Assembly: GCF_000247815.1 (NCBI RefSeq)
Contig: NC_021677.1
Coordinates: 9,338,996 to 9,402,995, forward strand
DNA length: 64,000 bases
Origin: Ficedula albicollis
Taxonomy: Eukaryota > Chordata > Aves > Passeriformes > Muscicapidae
Direction: 5' to 3'
Below are positions 44,626 to 57,900 of the stretch, piece after piece. The first letter of the stretch is position 1. The number at the start of each line of letters is the position of its first letter. The position numbers were made by a program, and so were the translations under genes. Below the pieces are notes generated by a model. The model was not told the DNA's origin. It was given only the letters and a program-made list of their open reading frames with translations, and did no database searches.

Positions 44626-47600
44626 TCCATTTTCCCTGGCCTGTGGAGTACAATTCCCCATCTGCTGGCTCGGTCTGGGCCCTGGGGTTAATATTTCTGT
44701 GTCAGACTCCAGGAAAACACTCCTGGTTGGGAGCCTTCAAGGCCTGGACTCCATCCTCTGGCAGAGGAGGGTGCAGGTGAACTCTAGGTGGGTATGTTTG
44801 TGGTTTGGCCCTGGAAATTTATTTTTCCAGGCAAAGGATTTGCTCTCTGGGAAGGCAGTTCTGCTGGAGAAGCTGGGCTGAGAGGTTTTGGAAGAATCTG
44901 CCATGTCACAGCTCAGAGTTTGGGGTGCCTGTCTGGCTGTGTCCAAGCCTTTATCCAGATGGGAAGGTTGTGGTGGGGAAGCTCCATGCCCACAGGTGGG
45001 CTGGTAGCTGCCTCCTGGGCAGCAAGTGGCCTCTGCTCCCGAGAGTCTGTGATATCTCTCTAGTGGACCCGCTCTGATTTTGGGACCCGTGGGCACAGCA
45101 CAGGGTGGGATTGGTGCCAGGAAATTGGGAGATAAGGCCAGAGGGATTTAGGTGTGAAACTTCCTGGGTAGGGGCATTGTTCCCTGGGGTCCTGATTGCT
45201 GCGGGGACAGAGAAGATTCTGCCCCTAGGGTGAAGTTTTGTCCTTAGGCTTTTTGGTTTGCCCTGAACTGAGCCAGCTGAAATATTTTTGGCTTGCTGGG
45301 GTTTTTAAGTAACGGGTGTGTCAGCAAGTGCCTCTCTCATGATGAAAAGGCTTTCATGAGCCATCCTCAAAGCCGGTCAGGGTCTGGCTCTGGAAGAATG
45401 CTCTGTAGTTGGATCTTCAGAGGCTGGGGGGGAGGAGGGAGAGAATGGGCAAAGCGATCCCTGGAATTTCACCCTTGCGGGTTCCTGTGTACTTGGCTTT
45501 GCACTGTCACGAGTAGCTCACTGGCTGGAGGGAGCAGGATGCATAGCTGAGGCTCTCTCCTTCCTGCCCTCCCTGTCTCATTCTAGAGATGGCCACTGAG
45601 TGCCCCAGCTGGCATTGGGACATGTCAAGGGGCCCTATCCCTGAATGTGGGGCAGGTTCCTCACAGCTGGGGGGTGTAGGGCCGAGTTTGGAGTTTGTGT
45701 GCCAAACCCAGGGAATGGCTGTGCTCCAGCCGGGATGGTGCTGGCTGTGTCTGTGGGGACAGCTCTTGCTGACCTCTCTGGACCTGGCACTGCCTCTCCG
45801 TAATTATGTCTTTAATCCCAGATCGATGAAGACAATGGCTGGAATGAGGGTGGAGGGAGCTGGTCTGTCCTGTTGGTGGAGGAAAACTGGGAGAGACCCC
45901 GTTCTGCCGGCGCTTCTTGCACATCATGGAGCCGTGTCCAGTGCTCAGGGCAGGAATGACAGCTGTGTAGGCAGTGCAGCTCCCCAGCACTGAGTCTCTC
46001 TGCTTAACATGGCCTGATCCTGCTGGGAGACCCTCAGGTGGCCCCTCCTCGAGCATCCATTGGAGCCAGAGGGTGCGGGACCTATCCTGTTCCTTCCCCT
46101 GCTGTTGTGTTTACTCCCTGTGGAAGGGACGGGAAGGAAGCAGCCTTGCAGCTGCTCTGGCCCCTTATCTGGGGCCCTAACAGCCCTGCAAGTTTCATTG
46201 TTAGTGTCCATGTTTCCCAGCCCCATTCCCAGGGAACAGAGGTGGGGATTTGGGGCTGGAATGTCCCTGTGGGCTATGTGAGTGCTGCCTGGCAGCCTTT
46301 GGGGACCAAGGGTATCTTTTGGGGCTCCTGTCTCCTGTCCATGTTTCCCACAGAACCAGACCCTGCTAGTCTATACTTGCTGCAGGCATGATCCTCTTCA
46401 TGAGACCAGACCAGCCAAGTTTCTTCTTGCACTCAGGGAGCTGCCTCTGCCCTCCTGCACCCTAAAAATCTGCCTCTTCTGTATTGGGACTGTTGAGGGC
46501 TGACCAGGGAGCACAGCTGCTTGGAAAGGCCATGTTGTGGAGGACTGTTCTCCACAGAGGGCTGTTCCCCTCTTTTAAAGAGTTTGCTGAAATACCACTC
46601 TGGAAAAAAATCCCATCAAGCCAGGGGGCTTGGCTGGGATTTTGGATGCTGCATTTGCATAGGGTGTCTGGGGTGGTAGGACTGCTCTGTGTCCTGCTGG
46701 ACAACACTGTGATGTGGAAAGGAGCTGCTCCCCTTCCACCAGAGAGCCCTGGAAAGGCTGAGGATCTGTGGCCCTGCTTAAAGTGGGTGGTAGCCCACCA
46801 GAGATAGGGAGTGTCACTCAGGGATGAGAGTTGGGATGTGTCAGCACTGTTCTGGGAGGCACCAGGCTTCTCCTTTGGAGAGTCCTGCAAATCCTCAGGG
46901 CAGGTGAGCAGCAAGGGTCAGAGCCATCCCTGCATTTCCATACAAGGCTCGGGGAGCCGATCTGTTGGAAAAGCCTCAGGGAGTACCTGCTGCAAGGTGG
47001 GAGGGGTGGAAAGCTGAGTGCATGAGCCAGGAGTCATGTCTGGGAGCCCCAAAAGCTTGCTTGGGCTCTGGAGGGTGGTGGGCTGCGTTCTTCCTGGGGT
47101 GCACGGCTGGGCTGGGTGTGCCACGGCTCCTTCTCCTGCTGGGCACCACGTGGGCAGGAGTAGAGCAACTGGATGTTTTTTATTGATGAAGGCAGATGAC
47201 AGAGTGGCAGTGACCAGATGGTGGAACGCGCTGTGGGCGCCTTCCAGAGCACTTGGAAAACATCCACCCTGCACGGCCGGGCTGTGCGGCAGTGCCACCG
47301 TGGCTGACACGCGCCTGTACCCGAGGGAGGCTCTGGGGAGCAGAGCCACAGGAGTGAGGAGGGGTTTGACAGATCAGAAGACTTTGCTGAGCCGCTGTGC
47401 ACCAGCGTGTGCTGCAGGCTGGGTCTGGAGGGGCTGCAGGTGGTGGTGGTGGGAACAGGGATGCTGCCTGCTGTGAGCCCCGGGTCGTCCTTATCGGCCC
47501 TCTGGGGCGGTGGCACTGGGGAGTGGAGTGGGCAGAGCCGGTGTTGGAGACCGTGGGAAAGCAGCTTCTGCGCTGCTTGCCCGGCTTGAGCGAGTCCCCA

Positions 47601-48925
47601 CATGCCTGCCATGACTGCAGAGCTTTGGGAAAACCTCTCGGGCTTGCAGGGACTCGGCCGGGCTGCGCGGGAGGGTGCAGGGCTGAGCCCTGGCCACTCC
47701 TCTCCGCCTCTGCCGTTTCTCCCTCGGTGGGAACAGTGAGGAGTGCTGCAGTCTCCGAGGAGCTGGGGGGCTGTTGTAGGAGCGGCGCTGTTTGCCGCCC
47801 CACCGGCCCTTCCAGACTCATCCCTCAGAGGGGAGGGGTGGGAGAAGGGCGCCCGTTTCCCAGTTCTGTGCCTGCCCTACCTCCTGTTTAGGAGTTCTTG
47901 TGTGTGATTTTGACCTGCTCCCGCTGTCCCTGCAGCTCTCTTCCCTCCTGCTTCCTCACTGTGGTGGCTGGGCTGTTTCTCCCATGACTCTCTGCGTCTA
48001 GACCTGGCTGTCCCGTGCCTTTGCCAATCAAACCTGAGCTTCCTCCTCTGACAGGTCTGTATGGAAGAATATTGCCTTTCTGTACCAAAATGTTGATTGT
48101 GGCTCACTTGCTGTTCTCCTTTGGGTGGGAGTGTTGGAGGGGTGCAGGCTGAAGCCCGCCCCAGGTTTGTGGGCTGAGGATCCCTGGAGGGAGAGCCCTG
48201 GTGGATACCTGGAGGGTGGTGAGTTTTGGCAGCAGTCAAAGGGGCTCATGGGATCCCCTTTAGGGGGATCCCATCACATTCCATCCTCTTCCTGGCTAGG
48301 AAGGAGCTGTGGAGCCAAGACTGTCTCCCCATCTCTTACTGCACCAGGGAGGAGGGAGCAGATAAGTGACATGGCCCTCTCCCTCCGCCCTTCCCCGGAG
48401 GAAGCAGAAGGATGTGGGTCACTTCTCATTCTTCAGGAGTGTCCCCTGCCCCACCCCAGGGACATGCCCTCCCCTCCTGCACTGCCTGCCCACAGCTTTT
48501 CCTTGCCCATGAGGTTTTCCCTAAGCCCACAGCAGCTCTTCTGAACCAGGCTCAGCCCGAGCTGTTTGCTGGGCTGGCGGGACCTTCTGTCCCCACAGTG
48601 CCACTTTTCCAAGCTTTAATGCTGGGGCAGTTTGCATCTGAGTCCTGCTCCAGGACCCTCCTGCCAGCTCTCTGGTGATGGGTGGGAGTGGGTGTTAATG
48701 CCATAAGATTTTTTTTTTTTTTCCTGTTCTGAAAATCTGTCTTAATGAAATCAGTCTCTTCTGACCGCTTTTCTCTCCTGCTTTCCTCCCCCAAAATCAT
48801 GTGCAGTGAAGAGAGGGGCTCCTGCCCTTCTGGGTCATTTTTCCCACCCTCACCTTGACACCAAGCCGCCTCTGCTTGTGCCTCCCCGTGCCCCCCGCCC
48901 TGCCCACCCTGGGCACCCGTCACCC

Positions 48926-51900
48926 ATGGACGACTCAGAAGTGGAGTCGACCGCCAGCATCCTTGCCTCTGTCAAGGAGCAGGAGGCACAGTTCGAGAAG
49001 CTGACCCGGGCCCTGGAGGAGGAACGGCGCCATGTCTCGGCCCAGCTGGAGCGAGTCCGGGTCTCCCCACAGGACGCCGGCCCGGGCTTGGCCAACGGCA
49101 CGCTCACCCGGCGGCACCAGGTAAAACACCCCCTCGGCAGAGGGGCGTGCACAGGCTCCTGGAGCCCCCGGAGCTGCCTCCCCTCGGCCCTCCCTGCATA
49201 CGGGAGGTGGAGGAGGGCCCGCCTGTTCTTGTGGCACTGGTGTACTGCAGTCGGTCTGGGGGTGTGCAGGCCTCCCTTGGCAGGCAGCCTTCAGGGGAGG
49301 AGGTGCCAGCCTGGAGGGTCTTGCTGCCAGGTTGGCTCTGTTCTGGTTTTGGGAAGGTCAGAGGTTGGCTGTGCTCAGTTCCAGGGCATCTCTGCTCCCC
49401 ATCCTGCTCAGCTGCTTGGAGGGCAGCTGAAATGCTGAGGCTGGGGTGTGTGTGTCTCCTTCTGTGTGTGACAAATCCCTGGAGTCTGCCTGTCCCCACA
49501 TGGCCAAACCAGGGCTGGGACAGATCTTTTCTACAAGGCTGGAAATGTGGTTTCATCTGCCTTGGCTTGAGGCGTCTCCTCACTTTTTCAGGCTCAGTCT
49601 TGGAGAGGGGTGCTCTGAGGGCTGGTGCGTGGTGGTGTGCAGGAGCCAGGTGCCTTTCTGGCTGTGGAAGGAGATGGTGCCAGGAGAGACCTGTGGGGCA
49701 GGGCTGGGCGGACAGAGGAGGAGTTCAAGCGTCAAACCAGCAGCACCCTGCGATCGGCCACCGCGCGGTTCCCTCAGGCCCGGGGGGGGCTCTGGGGTCA
49801 CTGGAGGCTCCTGTGTCAGGAGATGCGGAAGGTGTCCAGGGCCCTGCCCAGGGGCAGGGAAGGGTCATGGCCATTCCATCAGGAGCGTGTGGGAGAGCTG
49901 GGATGTCGAGGTGTCTCCTCTGACTCTTGCCCAGGCTGGCCTAGAGGAGGTTTGCTGCACGTGGCACAGCCCCCTGAGGAGCGTGTTCCTCTGCTGGGGG
50001 CTCCCGTGGGGTGCATGGTGGGTGTCTGTCAGATGCATGAGATGGGCTGCTCAGGGCCCTGCCAGGGGAGTGAGGATGGATGCATGGGAGATGAGTGTAG
50101 TAACGGGCCTGCTGCCCTGCTGTGTTTCAGAACGGACGTTTCCTGGGCGATGCTGACCTGGAAAGGCAGAAATACTCAGATCTGAAGCTCAACGGGCCAC
50201 AGGTAGGGGGAGCTCAGCCCTCTGGCTGTGGGCAGCCTGCTTGCTGTGGGAGGGTGCAGGACAGTGCCCCAGTGTCCCCATTGCAGCTGGGAGAAGGTGA
50301 TTTTGGCTCCTCATGTGGCCACCCTGGCTTAAAGGTATTTTCTTCCAAAAGGTATCAGGGCTCCATGTGAAGAAAGATCTCTTGTCCAGTTGATACTAGG
50401 AGGGCCCAGATGGGTGACAGGGCCTGACTACCTGTCGCTTTCTTCCCTCAGGACCACAGCCACCTCTTGTACAGCACAATCCCCAGGATGCAGGACCCGG
50501 GCCAGATCGTGGAGGAGACGTACACCATGGAGGAGGACCCAGAAGGTGCCATGTCGGTCGTGTCTGTGGAGACATCAGATGATGGGACAACTCGGCGTAC
50601 AGAGACCACGGTGCGGGCCTGGGGACACCGCGGAGGGACAGGGCATGGTGGGGGACCCTGGTGGTGGGTGCTCGGCCATGAGCTGAAACAGGGTGTGAAG
50701 TGTACCTGAGGTACAGTGCTGGAAGGGGAATCCGGGGGTGCAGGGACATGGTGGGATTCCTGATATGAGCGTGCCCTGCACGTGTGTTCCAGGTGAAGAA
50801 AGTGGTGAAGACTGTGACCACCCGGACGGTGCAGCAGGTGCCGATGGGGCCTGATGGGCTGCCTTTGGAAACGTCCCCCGTCACCAGCAGCTACGTCCAG
50901 ACCATGGACAGGAACTTCCGCAAGAACGGCAACGGGGGCCCCGGCAGCTACCTGGGCCAGGCGGGCACGGCCACCCTCCCTCGCAACTACCACTACCCCG
51001 ACGGCTACGGCCGCCCCTACGAGGACGGGTACCCGGGCAGCGACCACAGCTACGGCAGCCTGTCCCGCGTCACCCGCATCGACGAGCGCTGGCGCCCCTC
51101 CATGGACACCTACCGCGCCCCCAGCCGCCAGGACATCTACGGCCCCCAGCCCCAGGTGCGCGTCGGGGGCAGCAACATGGACCTCAACCATTTCCACCCC
51201 GAGCCCTACGGCCTGGAGGATGACCAGCGCAGCGTGGGCTTTGAAGACGTGGACTACGGGCTCATGTCTGACTATGGCACGGCCAGGAGGGCGGGGACCC
51301 CGTCTGATGCTCGGCGGCGGCTCAGGTATGTGGCAGGAGGCTCTGGGGTCCCTGGAACTTTATTGTCCTTGGAGGAAAGAGGACCGTGGACACATTGCTG
51401 TGAGCTGAGTCACGCGCGGCTCACACGGGAGAAAACTTTCATCCGCTTCTAATTGTCTCCTTAATTGGTGGTTAAACCTGGGTGCTAATTGAGCCGGTCG
51501 TCCTGCAGCCAGGAGTTCCAGTGGGCAGCTGGATGTAGCTCCAGGCCCTTCCCTCTGTGCCACCAGGGCTGTGTGTGCCGCAGTGTGGCACATCCCTCTG
51601 GGAGCCGTGCCCGTGTGGGTTGTGTGTTGGGAGCTGCTGCAGTCCCATGATTGTGCTGTCCCTGTGCCAAGAGCAGCCCCGGGTAGGAGAGCTTAGCCCA
51701 GGCTGGGGTGAGCAGGACTTGGCCCCACAGTGCCCCAGGAGCGTTCCTGCACAGCCCGACCCTGCTGCAGGGCAGGGCGGGAGAAGCTGCTCAACCTGTT
51801 TGGCAGCAGCAGCAGCTTCTCCCCCTTGTGTGTCTGTTGGTGATGGCGGCTCCTCCACCTTGCTGGGCTGTGCTGCCCTGGGAGGCCAGAGCAGGGTCCT

Positions 51901-54900
51901 AGTGGTCCTTCCTGCCCTGCCTGGCATTCAAGCTGTCACCTGCCTGAGGCCGTGACTCCTGCTCATCAGTCTCTTGTGCCACCCATCCCTGCACAAGTGC
52001 TGCTCCTGGCTGGGCTGTCAGCAGGCCTTGGGCAGGTGCTGGGAGATCGCTCTGGGAGTGGTGAGGTAGCAATGGAGTGAGGAGCTGAGCCAGAGTCCTG
52101 GAGATGGAGAAGAGACTGTGTCAGCACCTCCTGAGTACCCCAGAGTGGGCCTAGGCAGACAGATAAGGTTCAGCACAGGTGGCCTAAGCTTGTGGGACTT
52201 AAACGAGAGGCAACAGGGAGAGACCTGGGGGAAAGGAGGCTCTTACCAGCCCCTGTGGAGATCTGTCCCATCCAGGTGCATGCTATATCCAGGGTAGCTC
52301 CTGGCTGCCGGAGGGACTGAAAGGAGCAGCTTTGTTTGTCCTTGTGGCTGGTGCCAGCACAAGTGCTTCTGGGCTGTGGTGAACCAGTCAGGGCAGTTGC
52401 TCACCCAGATGGATTTGCTCGTCCTCCTCACTTTGTGCAGCTTGTCTGAGCTGGAGGAGGGCAGGCAGGGCTGCTCCAGGCTTCTCCCTCCTTGGGCAGC
52501 CCAGGACAAGCCAGTGTTGGCAGTTTTGAGCACATGGCCATCAGGTCTCGTCCCTCAGGGAGCGTGTTGGGCAAAAGGAGGTTACACAGGTGTGTCCAAC
52601 CCCTGGCTGCTTGTCCAGACAGAGACTCTGGCTTCCTGGGCTGTGTCCTTTGGTGGCCTTTGAGACCATGAGCCCTCTGCTGTGTGGGAAGGTGTCTGTG
52701 CTCCTGCTCCTCCACATCCTGGAGAAAGGGGGTTACAGGAGTCAAGTGCATGAGCTGCAGCCAGGTGGGAGACTGGAGGATGTGGGTCACGTAGAGGCAG
52801 AAGGTCAGCTCTGTTGGAGTTGCAGGAATGGCTCAGGGTATGAAAGATGGGTTGGTGGGCCCCTGAGACAGCTCTCCCACCCCCCGAGCAGAGCGATAAA
52901 GATCACAGCAATCTGTGGAATCCAGGCACTGTTGAACTTGGCTTGTCCCTCACCTTCTCAGTTACTCTCCACACTGGCTGCCCAGCTCACAGGAATGGGA
53001 ACAGGGAGAGCAGCGTCCCCCGCCTCAGAGATGTTTGTCTTGAGCAGGAGCCTGGCTGTTAACGACTTCCTTGGGGAGGCAGTTCGCCAGGCCCGCGGAG
53101 CCCAGGGAGCGCCTCGAGCCGCGGGACGCCGTGCGTGCTGGCTGCCATCGGCTGCGGAGCGCTCCGGCCCCTGCTCTGGGGCTCTTGTCAGAGCTCCCCC
53201 TCTGCAGGGAAGGAGGGAAGGGGCTCCTTCCCGTTCCCTGCCAGTCCCATCTTGCCTGGAGGGGATTCGGCACCACGGGAGGTGGAATCCTCCACAATTA
53301 TGGGGTGGGAACCAGCACCACGGTGGGACAGGAGCTGCCTTTCGGGGAGTGTGAGTTTTGGCGCAGGAGTGCGATCAGCTGCCAGTCATGTTGGCAAGTG
53401 TCAGTGGCTGCATCTCGCTCCAGCCTCGTGCTGCTGCTGCTGAGTACCTCTGAGCTGCCGGGCATGGGGCACGTCCCCACTGGGACCTGCTGGAAGGCAG
53501 CCTGGCAGCCCTCTGCCACAGCAGTGCCACAGCGCCCGGGGTTGTGTGACTGTGGAAGTGGCTCTAAAGCTGATGGCTTGGGCAAGTCCTGTACCAGAGG
53601 CTGTAGGAAGGGATGTGGTGGCAGCAGCAGCAGGACCTGCCACCATCCTTTTCAGGATACTCTTGGCCAGAACTGCCTGTGCCTGATCCGGCGGTGGCTG
53701 AGCAGCCCCTGGGGCAGATGTGAGCTAGAGTGGAGGTAGAAGTCTCTCCTTGGGTCTTGTTTGAATGTCCTCAGTGCCCTGGCACAGCAGGGGTGACTGA
53801 GCTGTCTCCTCCCATCCCTTTCTGTTGGAAATGCTGGATTCCTCTGCCTGGGTCAGGGCAGGATTGTAGTGCCAGTGACTGCAAAAATGAGAGAATCTGG
53901 GATTTGAGAGGTGTATGTTCTGGGAGTGTGAAATGTCACTTTGGCAGAGTGTGAAATGTCACTTTGGCATGCGGGGCAGTTGTTACACTTTATATCTCTA
54001 TGTGCTTGTTTGGCCTCATTTCCAGTGCTGCCAGTCTGTGGATGAGCTGTTCCTGGCCAGGGCAGGGGTCATCTCTATGTGCTTGTTTGGCCTCATTCCC
54101 AGTGCTGCCAGTCCGTGGATGAGCTGTTCCTGGCCAGGGCAGGGGTCTGGGACTATGGGTCTTCCCGGGGCCTGCCCTGGGAGCCACAGGGTTGATTCCT
54201 GGAGCCTTTGTGTCTCTTGGTGGCCAACTTGGCCTGTCCCCAGGGCAGCAGCACACCTTGCCTGTGGGGCTGGCTCTGGCCTGTGCCCCAGGGCTGGCTC
54301 CTGCCTCTGCAGGGGTCAGAGACCAAGATGCAGCTTCATCCCTTCTGGTGGGCGGGAAGGGGCACTGCCTCCCCCAGGTGCAGGACTGTGCTCAGACGCC
54401 CTCTGCCCTCTCTCCTAGGAGTTGTGAAGACATGCTGGTGGATGAAGTGGCCCCCGACCGGTACTACTGGGCCCCGCTGGCCCAGCACGAGCGGGGCAGC
54501 CTGGCCAGCCTGGACAGCCTGCGGAAAGGCGGCCCGGCCCCGGGGAACTGGCGCCAGCCAGAGCTGCCGGAGGTCATCGCCATGCTGAGCTTCCGCCTGG
54601 ACGCCGTCAAGTCCAACGCGGCCGCCTACCTGCAGCACCTGTGCTACCGCAACGACAAGGTGAAGACGGAGGTGCGCCGGCTGAAGGGCATCCCCGTGCT
54701 CGTGGGGCTGCTGGATCACCCCAAGAAGGAGGTGCACTACGGCGCCTGTGGGGCTCTCAAGAACATCTCCTTCGGCAAGGACCAGGATAACAAGATCGCC
54801 ATCAAGAACTGCGACGGCGTGCCCGCGCTGGTGCGCCTGCTGCGCAAGGCCCACGACATGGACCTCACCGAGGTCATCACAGGTAGTGGCTCCAGGGAGG

Positions 54901-57900
54901 GCGGGACGGGCTGGTCCCTGGCGTGGGATCTGTGCTCAGGGTGCGAGCGCTCACCTTCCTTTTGTGGCGTTGCAGGGACGCTGTGGAACCTGTCCTCGCA
55001 CGACTCCATCAAGATGGCCATTGTGGATCACGCACTACATGCCCTGACCGATGAGGTGGTCATTCCACGCTCCGGCTGGGAGCGGGAGCCCAACGAGGAT
55101 TCCAAACCCCGCCATATAGAGTGGGAGTCGGTGCTCACCAACACTGCTGGCTGCCTTAGGTATGGATCTGGCAGAGGACTGGCCTGGGTTTGGGCTGCAA
55201 CGCTCCTTCTGGGTTGTTCCTGGCACTTCCAGGGGACTGTGAAGCAGCTGCTCTCATAAGACAGCTGCTGGTGGTGCAGACCTTGAGTTTGGAGGCGTTT
55301 ACCCTCCTGAGGGGAGCTGTTTTCTCTCTTGAGCGCTGCGGGGTGTGGGCTGCCCCTTGCCTGCCCTCAGCTGTCTCTCCCATGATGGTTCTCTCCTGCC
55401 TGCCAGGAATGTGAGCTCGGAGCGGAGCGAGGCCCGTCGGAAGCTGCGGGAATGTGACGGGCTGGTGGACGCGCTGATCTACATCGTGCAATCCGAGATT
55501 GGCCAGAAGGATTCGGACAGCAAGGTACTACAGCGGGACTGGCGTGGGGAAAGGGAGAGCCTGCGTGGGGTGCACCTGGCACTGTTGGACCAGGAGGTGT
55601 CTGGCACTCAGCCTGCAGTTTGGGGTAGCAATGTTGGCCTCCCAACAGGGGCCTGGTTGTGTCACTCATCCCACACCACTGCCCCTGGGCTCAGGGCTTC
55701 CTGATCAGCCTGGATAAAGTTTTGCCTTGAATTTTCATTGAGCTTTAAGCTGAAGGCTGGGCTGGGCCCTTGCTCGCAGAGCTGGAGTGCTGCTCCCAGT
55801 CTCAGTCAGACACTCTGGTTCTCTCTCCAGCTGGTGGAGAACTGTGTGTGCCTGCTGAGGAACTTGTCCTACCAAGTCCACCGCGAGATCCCCCACGCCG
55901 AGCGCTACCAGGAGACGCCCCTTGTCCCTGCCAACAACGCTGGGCCCCACAATGCCAGCTGCTTCGGGGCCAAGAAAGGCAAAGGTTCGTGTGCCAGCAG
56001 CAGCAGGGAAGGGAGGAGGGGAACAGGGACAGGTCTTGAGGGTGGCCTGGGGTCTTTGTGCTCCTACTCGGGCATCTTGTGTGAAGCCTGAAGGGCAGCT
56101 TTCTCTGGAGGCGCGGTGGTCCCTGCTTCCCTGGCTCTGGGAGCTGTTGCTTGCTTTGACACAAGCTGTGGTGGGTGTCTGTGGTGGCGGGATGGTGGCG
56201 GATACATGTCCACTAATTCCACGCCTTCCCTTTTCTCCCGTGTTGCCCCTTCCCCTTCCCTTTGCTTTCTTGCCAAATGATCTGCCCCATGATGCTGTCG
56301 GCACTTCTCTCCTCCTGCCTCCCCTCTCTCCTGTCCTTCTGTCTGCCTCACCAATAGACGAGTGGTTCTCCAGAGGTGAGTGCGCTCTTGGTTTTAATTT
56401 TTCCACGGTTTAATTGGGTGCTTTCTCCAGCTCTCTTTGCCCCCCTCCCCAGCTGGGCACATTCTGCCTGCAGTGTGGCTAATACCCCCAGTGTCCCCTC
56501 CTGCGACACGCTGGTCGCTTGGCTTCAGCTCGCCTCTGGGCTTGTTCCTGCAAGTGGCAAAGAGCTGTTGGGCCGAGGGGGGTGGGGAGAGGAGGAGTCT
56601 CACTCCTCTCCACTTGCCTTTTGAAGGTAAAAAGCTCCCAGAAGACCCTGGTGCTGACACAGTGGATTTTCCCAAAAGAACAACTCCAGCCAAAGGTATG
56701 CTCCTTGAGTGATTATGCAGGGCTTGGGTGTCAGGGCAGCTTTTGCCACAGTGGCCTGGGAGAGGAGCAAGCGAGAGGAGCTCTTTCCCATTGAAGTGAG
56801 CCTCTCCAATGGGTGGAAGTTAGGTTTGGAGCAGGAATGCCCGGGGGCCTGTTAAAACATGAGCTTTGCCAGTAGTTGAGAGGATCTTGTGCATTGGATG
56901 AGGTCAGTGCTGCCAAAGGATAGGTGTCAGAGTGAAATACTGCCCCAGGGGCTGAGGGACAGCACCAGGTGTCAGAGGGAAATACTGCCCCAGGGGCTGA
57001 GGGACAGCACAGTGACACAGCCCTCTGTGGTGGCTTCAGACTTGCCAGCACAGTTGCCCTCTTGCCTGCTCTTTGTGGGCATGGAGAAACAGGCTTAAAG
57101 CTAAAATCTGTCTTAAAGTGTTCTTTTTGTGGGCATGGAGAAACAGGCGTGATTTAAAGCTAAAATCTGTCTTAAAGTGTTCTTTGGCCATGAGAATGAG
57201 GAAGGGTCATTCCCAAAGCCTCTGGGGACAAGTGTCTCACTGTATGTGAATCACAGTCCCTGACCAAGCAGTGGCTGGGGTTTCTGGTACCCTGGGGTAG
57301 CTTGGCCCTCCCCGTGCCAAGGATCCCACTCCTGGGAGCCTGGCTAGAAGCTTCCAGCTTTGTCTGCCCTTTGGATTAGGCAGATGCTAGCAGAGCCCTT
57401 GGATAAACCCTTTCCTCCCCTTGTCCTCCTGGCAGGCTACGAGCTCCTCTTCCAGCCAGAGGTGGTGCGGATATACATCTCCCTGCTGAAGGAAAGCAAG
57501 ACTCCAGCTATCCTGGAGGCTTCGGCAGGAGCCATCCAGAACCTGTGCGCCGGCAGCTGGACGGTGAGTGCCCGCAGGGGAGGGGTGAGGGGAGCCAGGG
57601 GGCTGGCAGCGGTGTCCCCAGCCCCGGTGACACGGTGGCCCTGTCCCTCCCCGCAGTACGGCCGGGGCATCCGCCCTTTGGATTAGGCAGATGCTAGCAG
57701 AGCCCTTGGATAAACCCTTTCCTCCCCTTGTCCTCCTGGCAGGCTACGAGCTCCTCTTCCAGCCAGAGGTGGTGCGGATATACATCTCCCTGCTGAAGGA
57801 AAGCAAGACTCCAGCTATCCTGGAGGCTTCGGCAGGAGCCATCCAGAACCTGTGCGCCGGCAGCTGGACGGTGAGTGCCCGCAGGGGAGGGGTGAGGGGA

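Larger units (their letters stand above)
35611..48806 (+). other. Long non-coding 5' region / intron of CTNND1
   Basis: About 13 kb without a convincing coding exon; the many open frames are short, GC-driven and on both strands. It holds a second GC-rich part (about 41500-43100) with a TTATAA box, an AT-balanced island at 43630-43800 that may be a conserved non-coding element, and a 2x65-bp repeat at 44496. If transcription starts near 35 kb this is the large 5'UTR intron of CTNND1. Confidence 0.5.
51326..54418 (+). other. Large internal CTNND1 intron
   Basis: Intron with GTATGT and CTCCTAG ends. It has an AT-rich patch with three TAATT cores (51450-51491), a CpG-dense patch at 53070-53180 and two short tandem duplications near its 3' end. 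No coding sequence recognised. Confidence 0.8.

Noticed and set aside
57436..57563. Counting the first copy as an additional CTNND1 exon
   Set aside because: At 128 nt it would shift the frame if both copies were included; the family has one such exon.
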